Shown: piece after piece, positions 26,030-34,482 of the stretch | How the letters are laid out: each line of letters starts with the position of its first letter | How positions within the stretch are numbered: the first letter of the stretch is position 1 | Origin: Enterococcus florum | GTDB taxonomy: Bacteria > Bacillota > Bacilli > Lactobacillales > Enterococcaceae | DNA: 64,000 bases | Assembly: GCF_004309355.1 (NCBI RefSeq) | Contig: NZ_BJCC01000024.1 | Location: forward strand, 48,565 to 112,564 | Direction of reading: 5' to 3' | Notes under the pieces: model-generated | Told to the model about the DNA's origin: nothing | Database searches by the model: none | Seen by the model: only the letters and a program-made list of their open reading frames with translations | Translations under genes and position numbers: made by a program

Positions 26030-27016
26030 ATGAAACGTTGGATGATAGGAGCAGGTCTGCTCTTCATTTTTTTAGGAACTGCCGGGTGCAGCAATAACAA
26101 GACGACCGATAGTCAGACCAGAACACTCGAAACAAAGAACCAAACCACAGAGAAAAAAGAAAGCTCAGAAAAAAGTTCAAGCACGATACAATCCTCTCAA
26201 ACGACCGCTGAAAGCAGCTCGGATCAGCCAACTGCTGTCTGGGATACGAACAAAGCAACAGCTCTTCAACAGTTTATGGAGAATTGGGGTGAGAGCATGG
26301 GACAATCCTATCAAGCGTATCAACCAGGAAACAGTGTTGATTTTTATGGATTGAAGCTGCCTGATGGTATTTTAGGTCCTAACAAAAATCAGCCGATGGC
26401 GGTGAATGATACCATCGTCTCTGCTGAATGGTCTCAAAATGGGACATCCTCTGCGGACTACTCGATCGTTGCGAGTTATTCTGATGCGGAGTCTGCACCT
26501 TATGCAGGAAAGCACGTGTATTTTTTTGCGATTTATCAACAGCAGCCAGTTGTGCTGATGTCAATGCAAAACCAAGAGATGCCAGATGGCGCGTTTCATT
26601 TTAAAGCGACAGACAACCAAGATTTAGCAGCTGGTTTTCAACAACTATTTGAAGGACAAATTCCTGAGCTTTCGGCCAAGCCCCAAACGAAATGGACCTC
26701 GATGGAGGAAGCGATCCAATTTTATGAAGCAACTTATCGGAACACCGCAAATGAAATCAGTCAGCATATCCTGTGGGAAAACTACGATCGAAAATGCTGG
26801 AATCTAGTAGAACATAACGGCAATCGTATCGTGCTGCATTGGAGCAATATCAGCGGAGCCGGAGGAAGCTATAACGAATTCGTTAAAAATGACACAACAA
26901 CGGACCTGATTTTTTATGATGGCAATACATCTTATCCAGATCGTCCAAGTCGCAAATACACCGTTCAAAACAGCGACCATAAGGTGATTGCAGAAGAAGA
27001 ACTTTGGAACAAATAA
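26030..27016 (+). CDS. DUF4767 lipoprotein
   Basis: A 328-residue exported lipoprotein. The signal sequence ends in the lipobox FLGTAGC (Cys about 22). A Ser/Thr/Glu-rich linker (residues 25-70) leads to the DUF4767 domain, which starts WDTNKATALQQFMENWG and contains the YQPGNSVDFYG segment; it fills about residues 72-200. A second globular part follows, with GAGGSYNEF near residue 280. Homologues are common surface proteins of enterococci and lactobacilli, with unknown role. GATCAGGAGGA precedes the ATG. The gene seems to be a single unit. Confidence 0.88.
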   Translation: MKRWMIGAGLLFIFLGTAGCSNNKTTDSQTRTLETKNQTTEKKESSEKSSSTIQSSQTTAESSSDQPTAVWDTNKATALQQFMENWGESMGQSYQAYQPGNSVDFYGLKLPDGILGPNKNQPMAVNDTIVSAEWSQNGTSSADYSIVASYSDAESAPYAGKHVYFFAIYQQQPVVLMSMQNQEMPDGAFHFKATDNQDLAAGFQQLFEGQIPELSAKPQTKWTSMEEAIQFYEATYRNTANEISQHILWENYDRKCWNLVEHNGNRIVLHWSNISGAGGSYNEFVKNDTTTDLIFYDGNTSYPDRPSRKYTVQNSDHKVIAEEELWNK

Positions 27017-27033
27017 GAAGAGGTGCTTCTGAA

Positions 27034-27155
27034 ATGACGGAAGAAATTTACAAAATGAACGTATTCAACTGCTCCTAAAGTATCATTCGACAATGGGTCC
27101 TAAGGCGGATGAGCTCGTGGGGAATATCACATACACTGAACTTGTAAATAAATGA
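27034..27155 (+). pseudogene. Possible frameshifted small gene before the MFS efflux gene
   Basis: An ATG at 27034 gives MTEEIYKMNVFNC and a stop. Shifting the frame continues into LLKYHSTMGPKADELVGNITY and a stop at 27155, overlapping the MFS start. AGAGGTG stands in front. The phrase looks coding but is too short to name; it may be a relic or chance. Confidence 0.25.
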
Positions 27156-28417
27156 AGAGAGTTGGAGTGAGTGTGAAGGGAAACAGGTTGAATATTCTTT
27201 ATTTGATGTTGGGGCAGTTTATTTCTGTGTTTGGCGGATCGATTTTACGTTTTGCACTGTCATTATTTGTATTGGATGCGACTGGGCGGGCCGATGTCTT
27301 TGCGACCGTGCTGGCGATTTCAAGTATTCCGGTATTATTTGCGCCGATCGGCGGTGCGATCGCGGATCGGTTTGATCGCAAGCGGCTGATGGTTTTGATG
27401 GATGTCGCCAATGCGGTGATCGCTTTGCTCCTATTTTTAGTAATCGGCACTTCAGAGTCGATTTTAGGGATCGCTTTATTGATCTTCGTATTGTCGATCG
27501 TAGGCAGCTTCGATACACCCGTTGTAGGAGCGAGTATTCCATTATTGGTAGAAGAGCATGAGCTGGAAAAGATGAACGGCTTGTCAAATGGCATCCTGCA
27601 ACTGTCAAACGTGGTCGCACCGATCATTGGCGGTATTTTTTATGGGCTCATCGGAGCAAAGGTTTTGGTAGCCAGCAGTATTCTCTTCTTCGTGATTGCC
27701 GCGATCATTGAGAGTTTTTTGAAGATTCCGTTTACCAAAAGGACTCAGACTGGTAGTCTGGCTTCTATGCTGACGGCTGATTTGAAAGATGGTTTTCGAG
27801 AGGTCAAAAACAATCAGGTGATGCTGAAAGCCATCGTGATCGCTGCGTTGATCAACTTTTTATTGACGCCCTTCTTTATTGTGGGACTGCCGATCATTTT
27901 GCGGATGGGCCTTCAGGTCAATGATACCTTGTATGGAATCGGAATGGCCGTATTCAGCTTGGCCAGTATCGTCGGGGCTGTTTTTGCAGGTCCTTTGACT
28001 AAAAAAATTCGATTCAATAATTTTTACTTGATCTTTACTGCTTCGGGCATCGCATTAATTGGAATGAATGTTGTAATGAGCTTGGCTGGAGGAACGATCG
28101 GGTACCTGGCAGTCGTGGTAACTGAGATCATCGTAGGAATCATGCTGAGTGCGATCTCGATCTATTTGATCTCTCTTTTGCAGAAAATCACACCGAAACA
28201 CAATTTGGGAAAAGTGATGGCTACGATCATTGCTGTAGCACAGTGCGCCGTGCCATTAGGCCAATTATTGATGGGAGTACTGTTTAAAAATACAACAGTT
28301 TCGGTGTTTGTACCTGTTTTATTTATCAGCGGTATCGTCTTACTGGTCTCTTTTTTATGCTTCTTGATGTTCCGCGAGACCAAAGAGAGCGATATTTATG
28401 TAGTCAAGGAGAATTAA
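27152..28417 (+). CDS. MFS efflux protein, MefA/MdrA-like group
   Basis: A 421-residue twelve-segment carrier of the MFS_3/macrolide-efflux-like type. Loop 2-3 reads GGAIADRFDRKRLMV, the classic signature, and the TM5 region has PIIGGIFYGLIG. It probably exports an amphiphilic compound or drug; specificity is not visible. The frame opens at an ATG at 27152 that has no ribosome site; a GTG at 27173 behind GGAG, in front of KGNRLNILYLML, is a plausible true start. A strong terminator follows, so the gene is monocistronic. Confidence 0.82.
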   Translation: MKRVGVSVKGNRLNILYLMLGQFISVFGGSILRFALSLFVLDATGRADVFATVLAISSIPVLFAPIGGAIADRFDRKRLMVLMDVANAVIALLLFLVIGTSESILGIALLIFVLSIVGSFDTPVVGASIPLLVEEHELEKMNGLSNGILQLSNVVAPIIGGIFYGLIGAKVLVASSILFFVIAAIIESFLKIPFTKRTQTGSLASMLTADLKDGFREVKNNQVMLKAIVIAALINFLLTPFFIVGLPIILRMGLQVNDTLYGIGMAVFSLASIVGAVFAGPLTKKIRFNNFYLIFTASGIALIGMNVVMSLAGGTIGYLAVVVTEIIVGIMLSAISIYLISLLQKITPKHNLGKVMATIIAVAQCAVPLGQLLMGVLFKNTTVSVFVPVLFISGIVLLVSFLCFLMFRETKESDIYVVKEN

Positions 28418-28422
28418 AAAGA

Positions 28423-28456
28423 AAAACGATAAGCGGGCTTGCTTATCGTTTTTTCT
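28423..28456 (+). terminator. Terminator of the MFS efflux gene
   Basis: Perfect arms AAAACGATAAGC (28423-28434) and GCTTATCGTTTT (28441-28452), followed by T residues. Confidence 0.88.
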
Positions 28457-28494
28457 TTTTGTAAGATAGTCAAAAAAGCAAAGGAGTGTTTTTG

Positions 28495-29016
28495 ATGGCA
28501 ATATCAATCGTTCCTATTCAATTAGACGAAGCGGAAATTTTACAAGCGTTAAGTATCCGTATTTTCACTGAAACCTTCAGTGCCCAGAATACTCCGGAAA
28601 ATATGACAGCCTATCTGACTGAAGCCTATCAGCTGGAAAAATTGCAAAATGAGCTGCAAAACCCAAACTCCAGTTTCTTCTTTATTTACTCGGATCAAGT
28701 GCTGGCAGGCTATTTAAAGGTCAACATCAACGAGGCCCAAACAGAAACCATTGCCGACAATGCACTGGAGATCGAACGAATCTATGTAGATCATGCTCTA
28801 AATGGGCAAGGACTGGGACAGGCTTTGATGAAAAAAGCAGAGGAAGTCGCGAGAGAAAAGGGCAGAGAGGCAATCTGGCTGGGCGTTTGGGAAAAAAATA
28901 CGCGTGCCTTGGCCTTTTATCAAAAACAAGGCTTTCGTCAGGTGAGCACGCATTCCTTTTTGATGGGTGATGATGAGCAAACTGACTTGATCATGAAAAA
29001 GGAGCTGGGCGAATGA
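28495..29016 (+). CDS. GNAT-family N-acetyltransferase
   Basis: A 173-residue acetyltransferase. The coenzyme A loop is the LNGQGLGQALMKKA segment near residue 102, and the C-terminal strand carries YQKQGFRQV with a closing LIMKKEL. The pattern is like ribosomal-protein or spermidine-type GNATs (YkkB/PaiA-like). The start at 28495 is spaced properly behind AAGGAG; a GTG at 28486 overlaps that site. It overlaps the next GNAT gene by 4 bases, so both are co-translated. The substrate is unknown. Confidence 0.88.
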   Translation: MAISIVPIQLDEAEILQALSIRIFTETFSAQNTPENMTAYLTEAYQLEKLQNELQNPNSSFFFIYSDQVLAGYLKVNINEAQTETIADNALEIERIYVDHALNGQGLGQALMKKAEEVAREKGREAIWLGVWEKNTRALAFYQKQGFRQVSTHSFLMGDDEQTDLIMKKELGE

Positions 29017-29597
29017 CAAATCAAATCAAGCTGCGGGTGGCAAAACCAGCAGATGCAAGCAAACTATTGGCGATCTACAAGCCTTTTGTAGAAAAAACCG
29101 CAGTAACTTTTGAGTACCAAGTCCCAACAGTTGAAGAATTCCGTCAGCGAATTGAGACGACCCTGCAGACGCATCCTTATTTGGTAGCTGAAAATCAGGA
29201 GGGTGCGCTTTTAGGCTATGCCTATGCTCATGCGTACAAAGAACGAGAAGCCTACGACTGGAGTGTTGAAGTCACTATCTATTTAGCTGATCGCGCTCAA
29301 GGTTTGGGAATCGGTACGAAACTGTATCGGGCACTGGAGCAGGAGCTGGCAAAACAGCATATTTTAGTTTTAACTGCTTGTATCACTGGCGGCAATCAGA
29401 AAAGCGTTGCTTTTCACGAAAGCTTTGGCTATACGATGGTCGGAAATTTTAAAGCCATCGGGTACAAATTCGGGCAATGGCACGATGTTTATTGGATGCA
29501 AAAACAGCTTGAAGCTCCGTGTGCGACTATCGAGAAAGTCATTCCTTATTCAAAAGTGATGAATCAATTGAATGAAAAGCAGCGAACGGTGGGTTAA
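29013..29597 (+). CDS. GNAT N-acetyltransferase, phosphinothricin-acetyltransferase-like
   Basis: A 194-residue GNAT resembling the Pat/Bar/YncA group. It begins with LRVAKPADASKLLAIYKPFV and a conserved TFEY, has the aromatic YAHAYKEREAYDWSVEVTIY region, and the coenzyme A loop DRAQGLGIGTKL near residue 94. Proteins of this type acetylate glutamate analogues such as methionine sulfoximine. About 30 residues extend beyond the family end. It is coupled to the preceding GNAT gene through an ATGA overlap, and its last 4 bases overlap the convergent Mga-like gene. Confidence 0.9.
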   Translation: MTNQIKLRVAKPADASKLLAIYKPFVEKTAVTFEYQVPTVEEFRQRIETTLQTHPYLVAENQEGALLGYAYAHAYKEREAYDWSVEVTIYLADRAQGLGIGTKLYRALEQELAKQHILVLTACITGGNQKSVAFHESFGYTMVGNFKAIGYKFGQWHDVYWMQKQLEAPCATIEKVIPYSKVMNQLNEKQRTVG

Positions 29598-29618
29598 AGA
29601 CCACCATTCGCTGCTTTT
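29575..29618. terminator. Bidirectional terminator inside two overlapping gene ends
   Basis: AAAAGCAGCGAACGGTGG (29575-29592) pairs with CCACCATTCGCTGCTTTT (29601-29618), 17 of 18 positions. It contains the stop codons of both the plus-strand GNAT and the minus-strand Mga-like gene. Confidence 0.85.
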
Positions 29619-31057
29619 TCTAATTGCAATTGCAGGATCAGTGACAACAGCTGCTGCTGATTGGCCAATTGATAGATCTCAGACGTTAGGGGAAAGCAAT
29701 CCACGGCTACATTGACACAACGATCGCTTAATAATAGGTCCACCTCATCATCCAGGCTGGCTGCCTGATATTCCACAAAAGGCAATTGATCGAACAGTTT
29801 TTTGACCTGCAGCGACAAGATCGGATCTGGATTTGAGAGAATACCCACGAGTAATTTAACAGGACGTATCCAATAAGGCTCCAACAATACTGCCAGATGC
29901 AGCACTAGATTATTCATACAACGTCCGACCCAAAAGAAATTTTTTCGCCGAGAGACGTTCGTTAAAAAGGTTTGTAAAAATTCGATCAAAGACGTCGGGA
30001 AAACTTGATCCTTCCATTTTACATCGATTAATTCACTGGAGTCGGGAACAGTACGTTGATGGAATCCGAAATTCAGCAGAGTCAAAAAGGAGTTCGTTCG
30101 GATCAGTTCTCGTTCGTCCGTCGTCAAGCGAACACCTGTGTTTTGACTATAAAAGTTGCTGATGAATTCTTGGCACAGTAAAAAGAGCGGGTTCTCCTGC
30201 TCCAAAAGATTGTTTTGATAACTAATCAAATAAGGCAGACGAACATCTTTGGTGGTTAAACAGCATGAGGTGCACATCAGCAGCCAAAAAAAGAATTTGA
30301 TTTCGTTCGTGTAATCTTCTCCCTCAGCAAACCAATTCGAAAAGTAGGCATGCAAGGGAGCATCCTGTTTGCTGACTGGCATGTTTTCCAACAATGGACA
30401 AGCTTCGATCGTATGCCCAGCAAGGATACGCAAGCGGGCTATCAATAGATGACACAACGTTTCTTCCTCGTTAATAACGATTTCGGAGGAAGACAGCTGC
30501 AGCAGCAGAATTTCCTCATGACCAAAAGAAATCAACAATTTTTTTAGGTCTTCGCCACGAGAGCCAGCCCAAATCAGAGCAAATAGGAAACGACGAATCG
30601 TACGTTCTTCGCCTTCGAGAGAGGCCTTAGATAGATTTATTTTGATCCCGTTTTGCAGGAGCAGGTTGACAAGCGGGCGTAACCCGCGACGCACAGAAGA
30701 ATGGCTAATAAATAGTTGTTTGCTGAACGTGGCCAGATCGGCTTTTGGCTGAGTCAGCAGAAAGATGGCAAATTGATAGGACAGAGATTTTTGAAACAAA
30801 AAGCGCTGATATAAGGGATGACGATACGCTATTGGTTGCCAGTTGATTTTTTGTTTTCCTATTAATAGTTCGTAATCGAAGAGTTCATAAAATTCTCGAT
30901 CCATATCCAACAACAAACTATGAACTGTTTTGAACGAGTACCCTACAGACTGACTAATGAAGTGAATAGTATAGACGCCTTCTTCTAAGGTCAGCAGAAG
31001 ATCAATCACAGACATTTTCTTTTTTTCTGAATCGTTCAGCAACATTCTACGCATCAT
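29594..31057 (-). CDS. Mga-type helix-turn-helix regulator
   Basis: A 487-residue protein built like the Mga/AtxA/MafR group. The winged helix region (about residues 10-130) contains LLLTLEEGVYTIHFISQSVG and a second element, LFISHSSVRRGLRPLVNLL, near 128. A central PRD-like helical part follows, and the C-terminal IIB-like fold has LLVGILSNPDPILSLQVKKLF near residue 415. Such proteins control surface or metabolic genes in streptococci and enterococci. The start at 31057 has AAAGGAGGG upstream; the longer frame to 31126 lacks one. No target is evident nearby. A 217-base AT-rich spacer separates it from the next gene. Confidence 0.82.
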   Translation of the reverse strand: MMRRMLLNDSEKKKMSVIDLLLTLEEGVYTIHFISQSVGYSFKTVHSLLLDMDREFYELFDYELLIGKQKINWQPIAYRHPLYQRFLFQKSLSYQFAIFLLTQPKADLATFSKQLFISHSSVRRGLRPLVNLLLQNGIKINLSKASLEGEERTIRRFLFALIWAGSRGEDLKKLLISFGHEEILLLQLSSSEIVINEEETLCHLLIARLRILAGHTIEACPLLENMPVSKQDAPLHAYFSNWFAEGEDYTNEIKFFFWLLMCTSCCLTTKDVRLPYLISYQNNLLEQENPLFLLCQEFISNFYSQNTGVRLTTDERELIRTNSFLTLLNFGFHQRTVPDSSELIDVKWKDQVFPTSLIEFLQTFLTNVSRRKNFFWVGRCMNNLVLHLAVLLEPYWIRPVKLLVGILSNPDPILSLQVKKLFDQLPFVEYQAASLDDEVDLLLSDRCVNVAVDCFPLTSEIYQLANQQQLLSLILQLQLEKAANGGL

Positions 31058-31274
31058 ACAACCCTCCTTTAATGAAATTAACAAATAAAAGAAAATAAAT
31101 CTTTTCAATAATAATAAAATAATCAATTTTTTGTGGAAAATACTGATTTAACAGCGTTATGTCGGTTTTAAAAACATTGAATATAAATTAAAAAAAGTTA
31201 GGAAATATTGTGAATTGCCGAAAAAAATTCGAAGTGTCATAATAAAAATATCGCAAAAGAAATAGGTGAAATTT

Positions 31275-31844
31275 ATGAAATTTAAACCGTCAGAAATCGA
31301 ACACCCAATCAAAATGTACATTCGAAGAGACCTTGGGATCACAGTTGAGCAATTTGGAAAACTGGCAGGGATTCCTCAGTCCACACTGGCTACTTGGATC
31401 AAGCGCAATCGTCGAGTAGAAAAATTGCCAATCAACTTTTATAGTGCTTTAGCGATTGTAGGCCGCAAAAAAATTGAAGTCGTCTATGCGGATCTGTTAT
31501 CCTGGCAACAAAAATATGACCAATACATTCAGGAACGCTTGCAAAAAATCGCTGATGAAAAATCCTTGTTTGTTCTTGCTGCCAAAGAAGGCAAGAAGGT
31601 TGCAGAAGCTTATCGAGCGAAGAATCAAGAAGATGCTTTGTTGGAGCCTGTCAAAAGACTGGGAAGAGCGGTTGAAAAACTTGATAGTGATCGCTTCATT
31701 CAGACAATGATCGAGATCTATGGAGAGATCGCCGAACCGATCCCGACGTGGCTGGCAAAGACGGTGGGGAAAAAGCAAGTGTTGAAAGAAGTCGGACAAG
31801 CTTTTTATAATGAGGTGTTGATCAATCGATGTCGTGTAGAGTAA
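31275..31844 (+). CDS. Helix-turn-helix protein of unknown role
   Basis: A 189-residue soluble protein. Residues 15-60 form a helix-turn-helix (LGITVEQFGKLAGIPQSTLATWIKRN in two parts), like a phage or plasmid regulator. The remainder is a helical domain with a charged coiled segment (residues 75-130) and a C-terminal part I cannot name. The ATG at 31275 follows AATAGGTG; an in-frame GTG at 31266 overlaps that site. It is a single gene with its own terminator, and no partner gene such as a toxin is seen. Confidence 0.7.
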   Translation: MKFKPSEIEHPIKMYIRRDLGITVEQFGKLAGIPQSTLATWIKRNRRVEKLPINFYSALAIVGRKKIEVVYADLLSWQQKYDQYIQERLQKIADEKSLFVLAAKEGKKVAEAYRAKNQEDALLEPVKRLGRAVEKLDSDRFIQTMIEIYGEIAEPIPTWLAKTVGKKQVLKEVGQAFYNEVLINRCRVE

Positions 31845-31845
31845 T

Positions 31846-31890
31846 CGACCAATAAAATGCGGTTGGATAGCTGCCGTATTTTATTGGTCG
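31846..31890. terminator. Terminator after the helix-turn-helix gene
   Basis: CGACCAATAAAATGCGG pairs with CCGTATTTTATTGGTCG around an 11-base loop, with a single mismatch. A/T runs are within the arms. Confidence 0.78.
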
Positions 31891-31938
31891 ATATAAAAAG
31901 GATATCCAATTGTTCGCGGAAATGGCTTCAAGAGTTGA

Positions 31939-32028
31939 CGTGTTTCAATCGATTGGCGGCGAATCTATCCGAACGAAGATGACATGGAGCGAATCAAGCA
32001 GAAACTGCTGACTATCAAAGTCTCGTGA
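31939..32028 (+). pseudogene. Short coding relic
   Basis: A stretch reading RVSIDWRRIYPNEDDMERIK and QKLLTIKVS to a stop has the composition of a protein C-terminus but no start codon or ribosome site. It lies between two terminators. The family is not recognisable. Confidence 0.25.
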
Positions 32029-32051
32029 ACCAATGGACGCAATCATCCAAA

Positions 32052-32090
32052 AAACAGGCACTGCTAGAAATTTTCCAGCAGTGCCTGTTT
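32052..32090. terminator. Bidirectional terminator before the 109-residue protein gene
   Basis: Perfect 14-base arms AAACAGGCACTGCT (32052-32065) and AGCAGTGCCTGTTT (32077-32090). It ends the minus-strand gene that stops at 32100. Confidence 0.85.
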
Positions 32091-32099
32091 AGCAACTTT

Positions 32100-32429
32100 T
32101 TATAATTCTTCTTGGATCGTACGGGTAATTTTTTCTAGGTCAGGTGTCATGTTTCCAGTATGTTTGGCAATATCAGAGACACGCAGGAAGCTATTTTTAT
32201 ACATCGCAACTTCGCGGAATTTGGAATATTTTTCTTCGATCTCGTTAAAAGTGGTTGGTTTTTTATCATTTTTTTCCACTGTTTCAGAGCCGTTCACATA
32301 ATGCATCTCTAAAAAAGACAACGCATCGTTGACGCCATCCAAAAAAGCTTCATACTCTTCTTGGCGGATTTTCCCGTCGGCTAAGCGTTTCTTTTGTTTT
32401 TCGATAAAAAGTTCAACTACTGTTTCCAT
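32100..32429 (-). CDS. Hypothetical 109-residue helical protein
   Basis: A charged, soluble, mainly helical protein. It opens METVVELFIEKQKKRL and later has FLDGVNDALSFLEMHYV. I recognise no domain. The ATG is preceded by GGGGGAATAAA, and a perfect 18-base palindrome sits 15 bases upstream, likely an operator. Closed by the 32052-32090 terminator, it is a one-gene unit. A role in stress or phage-type regulation would be a guess. Confidence 0.65.
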   Translation of the reverse strand: METVVELFIEKQKKRLADGKIRQEEYEAFLDGVNDALSFLEMHYVNGSETVEKNDKKPTTFNEIEEKYSKFREVAMYKNSFLRVSDIAKHTGNMTPDLEKITRTIQEEL

Positions 32430-32444
32430 TTTATTCCCCCAATT

Positions 32445-32462
32445 GTTTGCCCATGGGCAAAC
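32445..32462. promoter_or_regulatory. Perfect 18-base palindrome upstream of the 109-residue protein
   Basis: GTTTGCCCATGGGCAAAC is its own reverse complement. It lies between the gene's ribosome site and its promoter region, so a dimeric regulator binding there could block the gene. I do not recognise the site as belonging to a known Firmicutes regulator. The remainder of the 32463-32760 gap is AT-rich with a TAGAAT -10 near 32602, probably for the membrane protein gene at 32761, and a weak hairpin near 32640-32675. Confidence 0.5.
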
Positions 32463-32760
32463 GCGTTCTCCTTAATATTGTACTATGAATTGATGGTTTT
32501 GTGTCAGGAAAACGCAAAAAGGTGTTAAATTTTTCTCATTTTGATGGATAACAGAAAAAGGAAATTTTGAAAAAAGATAAACTCTCTTTTTTTGTTGTGG
32601 TAGAATATGTTAAGTGCTCAAGGAAACTCGTTCCCGTTTGTCCTTAAAAAACAAAAAAGGATTTTTTTTAAAATAAAAACGGGTATAAAATGCATTTAAA
32701 AATTCAAAGGAAGAGTGTCCTTGATAAAAAATCTTTATTTTCAAAAAGGGAGTGTAAAAA

Positions 32761-33249
32761 ATGGAACAAGTGGAAAAGCATTTAAGAAAAGCGAAAACTT
32801 GGAATATGGTCTTGTTGGTATTAGGGTTGATATCAGTTATTTTTGGAGTGATTAATTTGCCTAGCTTATTTAAAGTGCCGGATAAAGCTCCGTACGAAGC
32901 AATGGGCAGTTACGGGCTGGAGCTTTACGAACAAATTACCGGCCCATTCCAAAAGGTGAACACCATTGTTGGATTGATTGTCTCGATTATTTTACTTATC
33001 TGCTATTTTAAGGCAAACAGTGCGTTAAAAGAGAACAAGGTTCCTACCAAAATTCCTTATTATGGGTATCTGGCATGGACAATCATCAGTCTTATCATCG
33101 CATTTATTACGACACCTAAAGGGTCAGTGATGGAAGGAATCGATATTTCGAAAATCACTATGATCATTGGAACAGTTTTCCAATTTATAATTGCCATTCC
33201 TGCAATCTTAGTCATCGTCCACCTCTTTAAAGCGGAACCTGAGGAGTAA
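32761..33249 (+). CDS. Four-segment membrane protein heading an ABC export operon
   Basis: A 162-residue protein with membrane segments near residues 17-38, 68-88, 97-115 and 132-152, and an extracellular loop between the first two. Charged N- and C-termini are inside. I cannot name a family. It is only 6 bases upstream of the HlyD-like adaptor gene, so it belongs to the exporter operon. YknW, a small Yip1-type membrane protein, heads the comparable yknWXYZ operon of Bacillus subtilis; a similar helper role is possible but the lengths differ. Confidence 0.7.
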   Translation: MEQVEKHLRKAKTWNMVLLVLGLISVIFGVINLPSLFKVPDKAPYEAMGSYGLELYEQITGPFQKVNTIVGLIVSIILLICYFKANSALKENKVPTKIPYYGYLAWTIISLIIAFITTPKGSVMEGIDISKITMIIGTVFQFIIAIPAILVIVHLFKAEPEE

Positions 33250-33255
33250 GCTAGA

Positions 33256-34482
33256 ATGAAAAAACCTTTTGCAAATGTTACCCGAAAACAGAAGATACGG
33301 ATGAGCATCATTGCTGGTATTTTAGGATTGCTTCTATTGATCGGGGTCTTTGTTTATTCTCAGACCCGTACTACCAGCAAAGAAGCGGAGAGCGACTACC
33401 AAACGACTGTCTTGAAAAAATCGGAGCCCTTAACTTTCAAAGGAGTGGTCGATGCTTCTGAAGTGCGAGAATATTCCAATGATCCTACGATGGGCAAGCT
33501 CAATACGATCGATGTTACCACTGGTCAGCAAGTGGATATCAATACGGTATTGATGACCTATACGAATGAGGAAATGACGGATCAGGCGAATGAACAAAGT
33601 ACTAGCTTAGAGAAGTTGAATTTGGCTGTCGCCAATGCGCAAGAAAATTTAAATTTAGCAGCAGCTAAGCGCGACAAAGCCCAGACCAGTTTGAATGATT
33701 CTGAATACAATTACAACAACACCAATGAACACAGTAGTGAAGAAGCCGCTATGAAGAAGCAAGAATATAAGCAAGAAATCACGCAATACCAAGCAGAGTT
33801 GGATGCCGCTCAAGACGGAGTCGTCCAAGCTCAGCAAATGCTGGAAAGTGCTCAGGTCGATTTACGTGCAGGCAATCAATCGTTGGAAACGATGCGCGCC
33901 CGAGCCACTAAGACAGTCACCAGCACGACTGCGGGAATCGCTTATGTCAATGAGAAGGGACGGACCGATAATTCGGTCCCGATTGTTCAGATCATCAGTT
34001 CTGATGTGACGATCCAAGGAACGGTCACTGAATACGATTATGACCGTTTGGCGGCGAACCAGCAGGTGACTATCAAACCGGTTACTTCAGAAGAAGAAAT
34101 CTCAGGAACCATCACTCAGATCGATCAATTGCCTGAATCACCTGCCGTAGCATCTGCACAAGGCATGACTGGGGGCGCAACAGCAGCTTCCGTATCGAAT
34201 TATCACTTCACGGTCAAGCCGGAGAAGGTATTGCAGTATGGCTACAATGTGCAGATTACCTTGCCATTAGACGAAATTCGTTTGCCGAAAAACAGTGTCG
34301 TCAAAGAAGAGGATAAACGATATGTGTTTGTTCATCGAAACGGGAAAATCCATAAAACCGAAGTTACGACAGAAGAGCGTGACGGTTATCTGGTCGTAAC
34401 AGATGGTGTGAAAGAAAAAGACCGCATCGTTGCCAATCCTGATAAAAACCTTAAAGATGGTCAGGAATTGGCGGTGAACTAA
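33256..34482 (+). CDS. Membrane-fusion adaptor of a MacAB/YknXYZ-type exporter
   Basis: A 408-residue HlyD/YknX-like adaptor anchored by one membrane helix (about residues 15-36), with the rest outside the membrane. A lipoyl-like domain (TLKKSEPLTFKGVV region) is interrupted by a long coiled-coil hairpin (residues 105-215, Gln/Ala/Glu-rich). The beta-barrel and membrane-proximal domains follow, ending ANPDKNLKDGQELAVN. It links the ATPase/permease pair to the outside and may hold the exported compound. The ATPase gene starts at the very next base. Confidence 0.9.
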   Translation: MKKPFANVTRKQKIRMSIIAGILGLLLLIGVFVYSQTRTTSKEAESDYQTTVLKKSEPLTFKGVVDASEVREYSNDPTMGKLNTIDVTTGQQVDINTVLMTYTNEEMTDQANEQSTSLEKLNLAVANAQENLNLAAAKRDKAQTSLNDSEYNYNNTNEHSSEEAAMKKQEYKQEITQYQAELDAAQDGVVQAQQMLESAQVDLRAGNQSLETMRARATKTVTSTTAGIAYVNEKGRTDNSVPIVQIISSDVTIQGTVTEYDYDRLAANQQVTIKPVTSEEEISGTITQIDQLPESPAVASAQGMTGGATAASVSNYHFTVKPEKVLQYGYNVQITLPLDEIRLPKNSVVKEEDKRYVFVHRNGKIHKTEVTTEERDGYLVVTDGVKEKDRIVANPDKNLKDGQELAVN

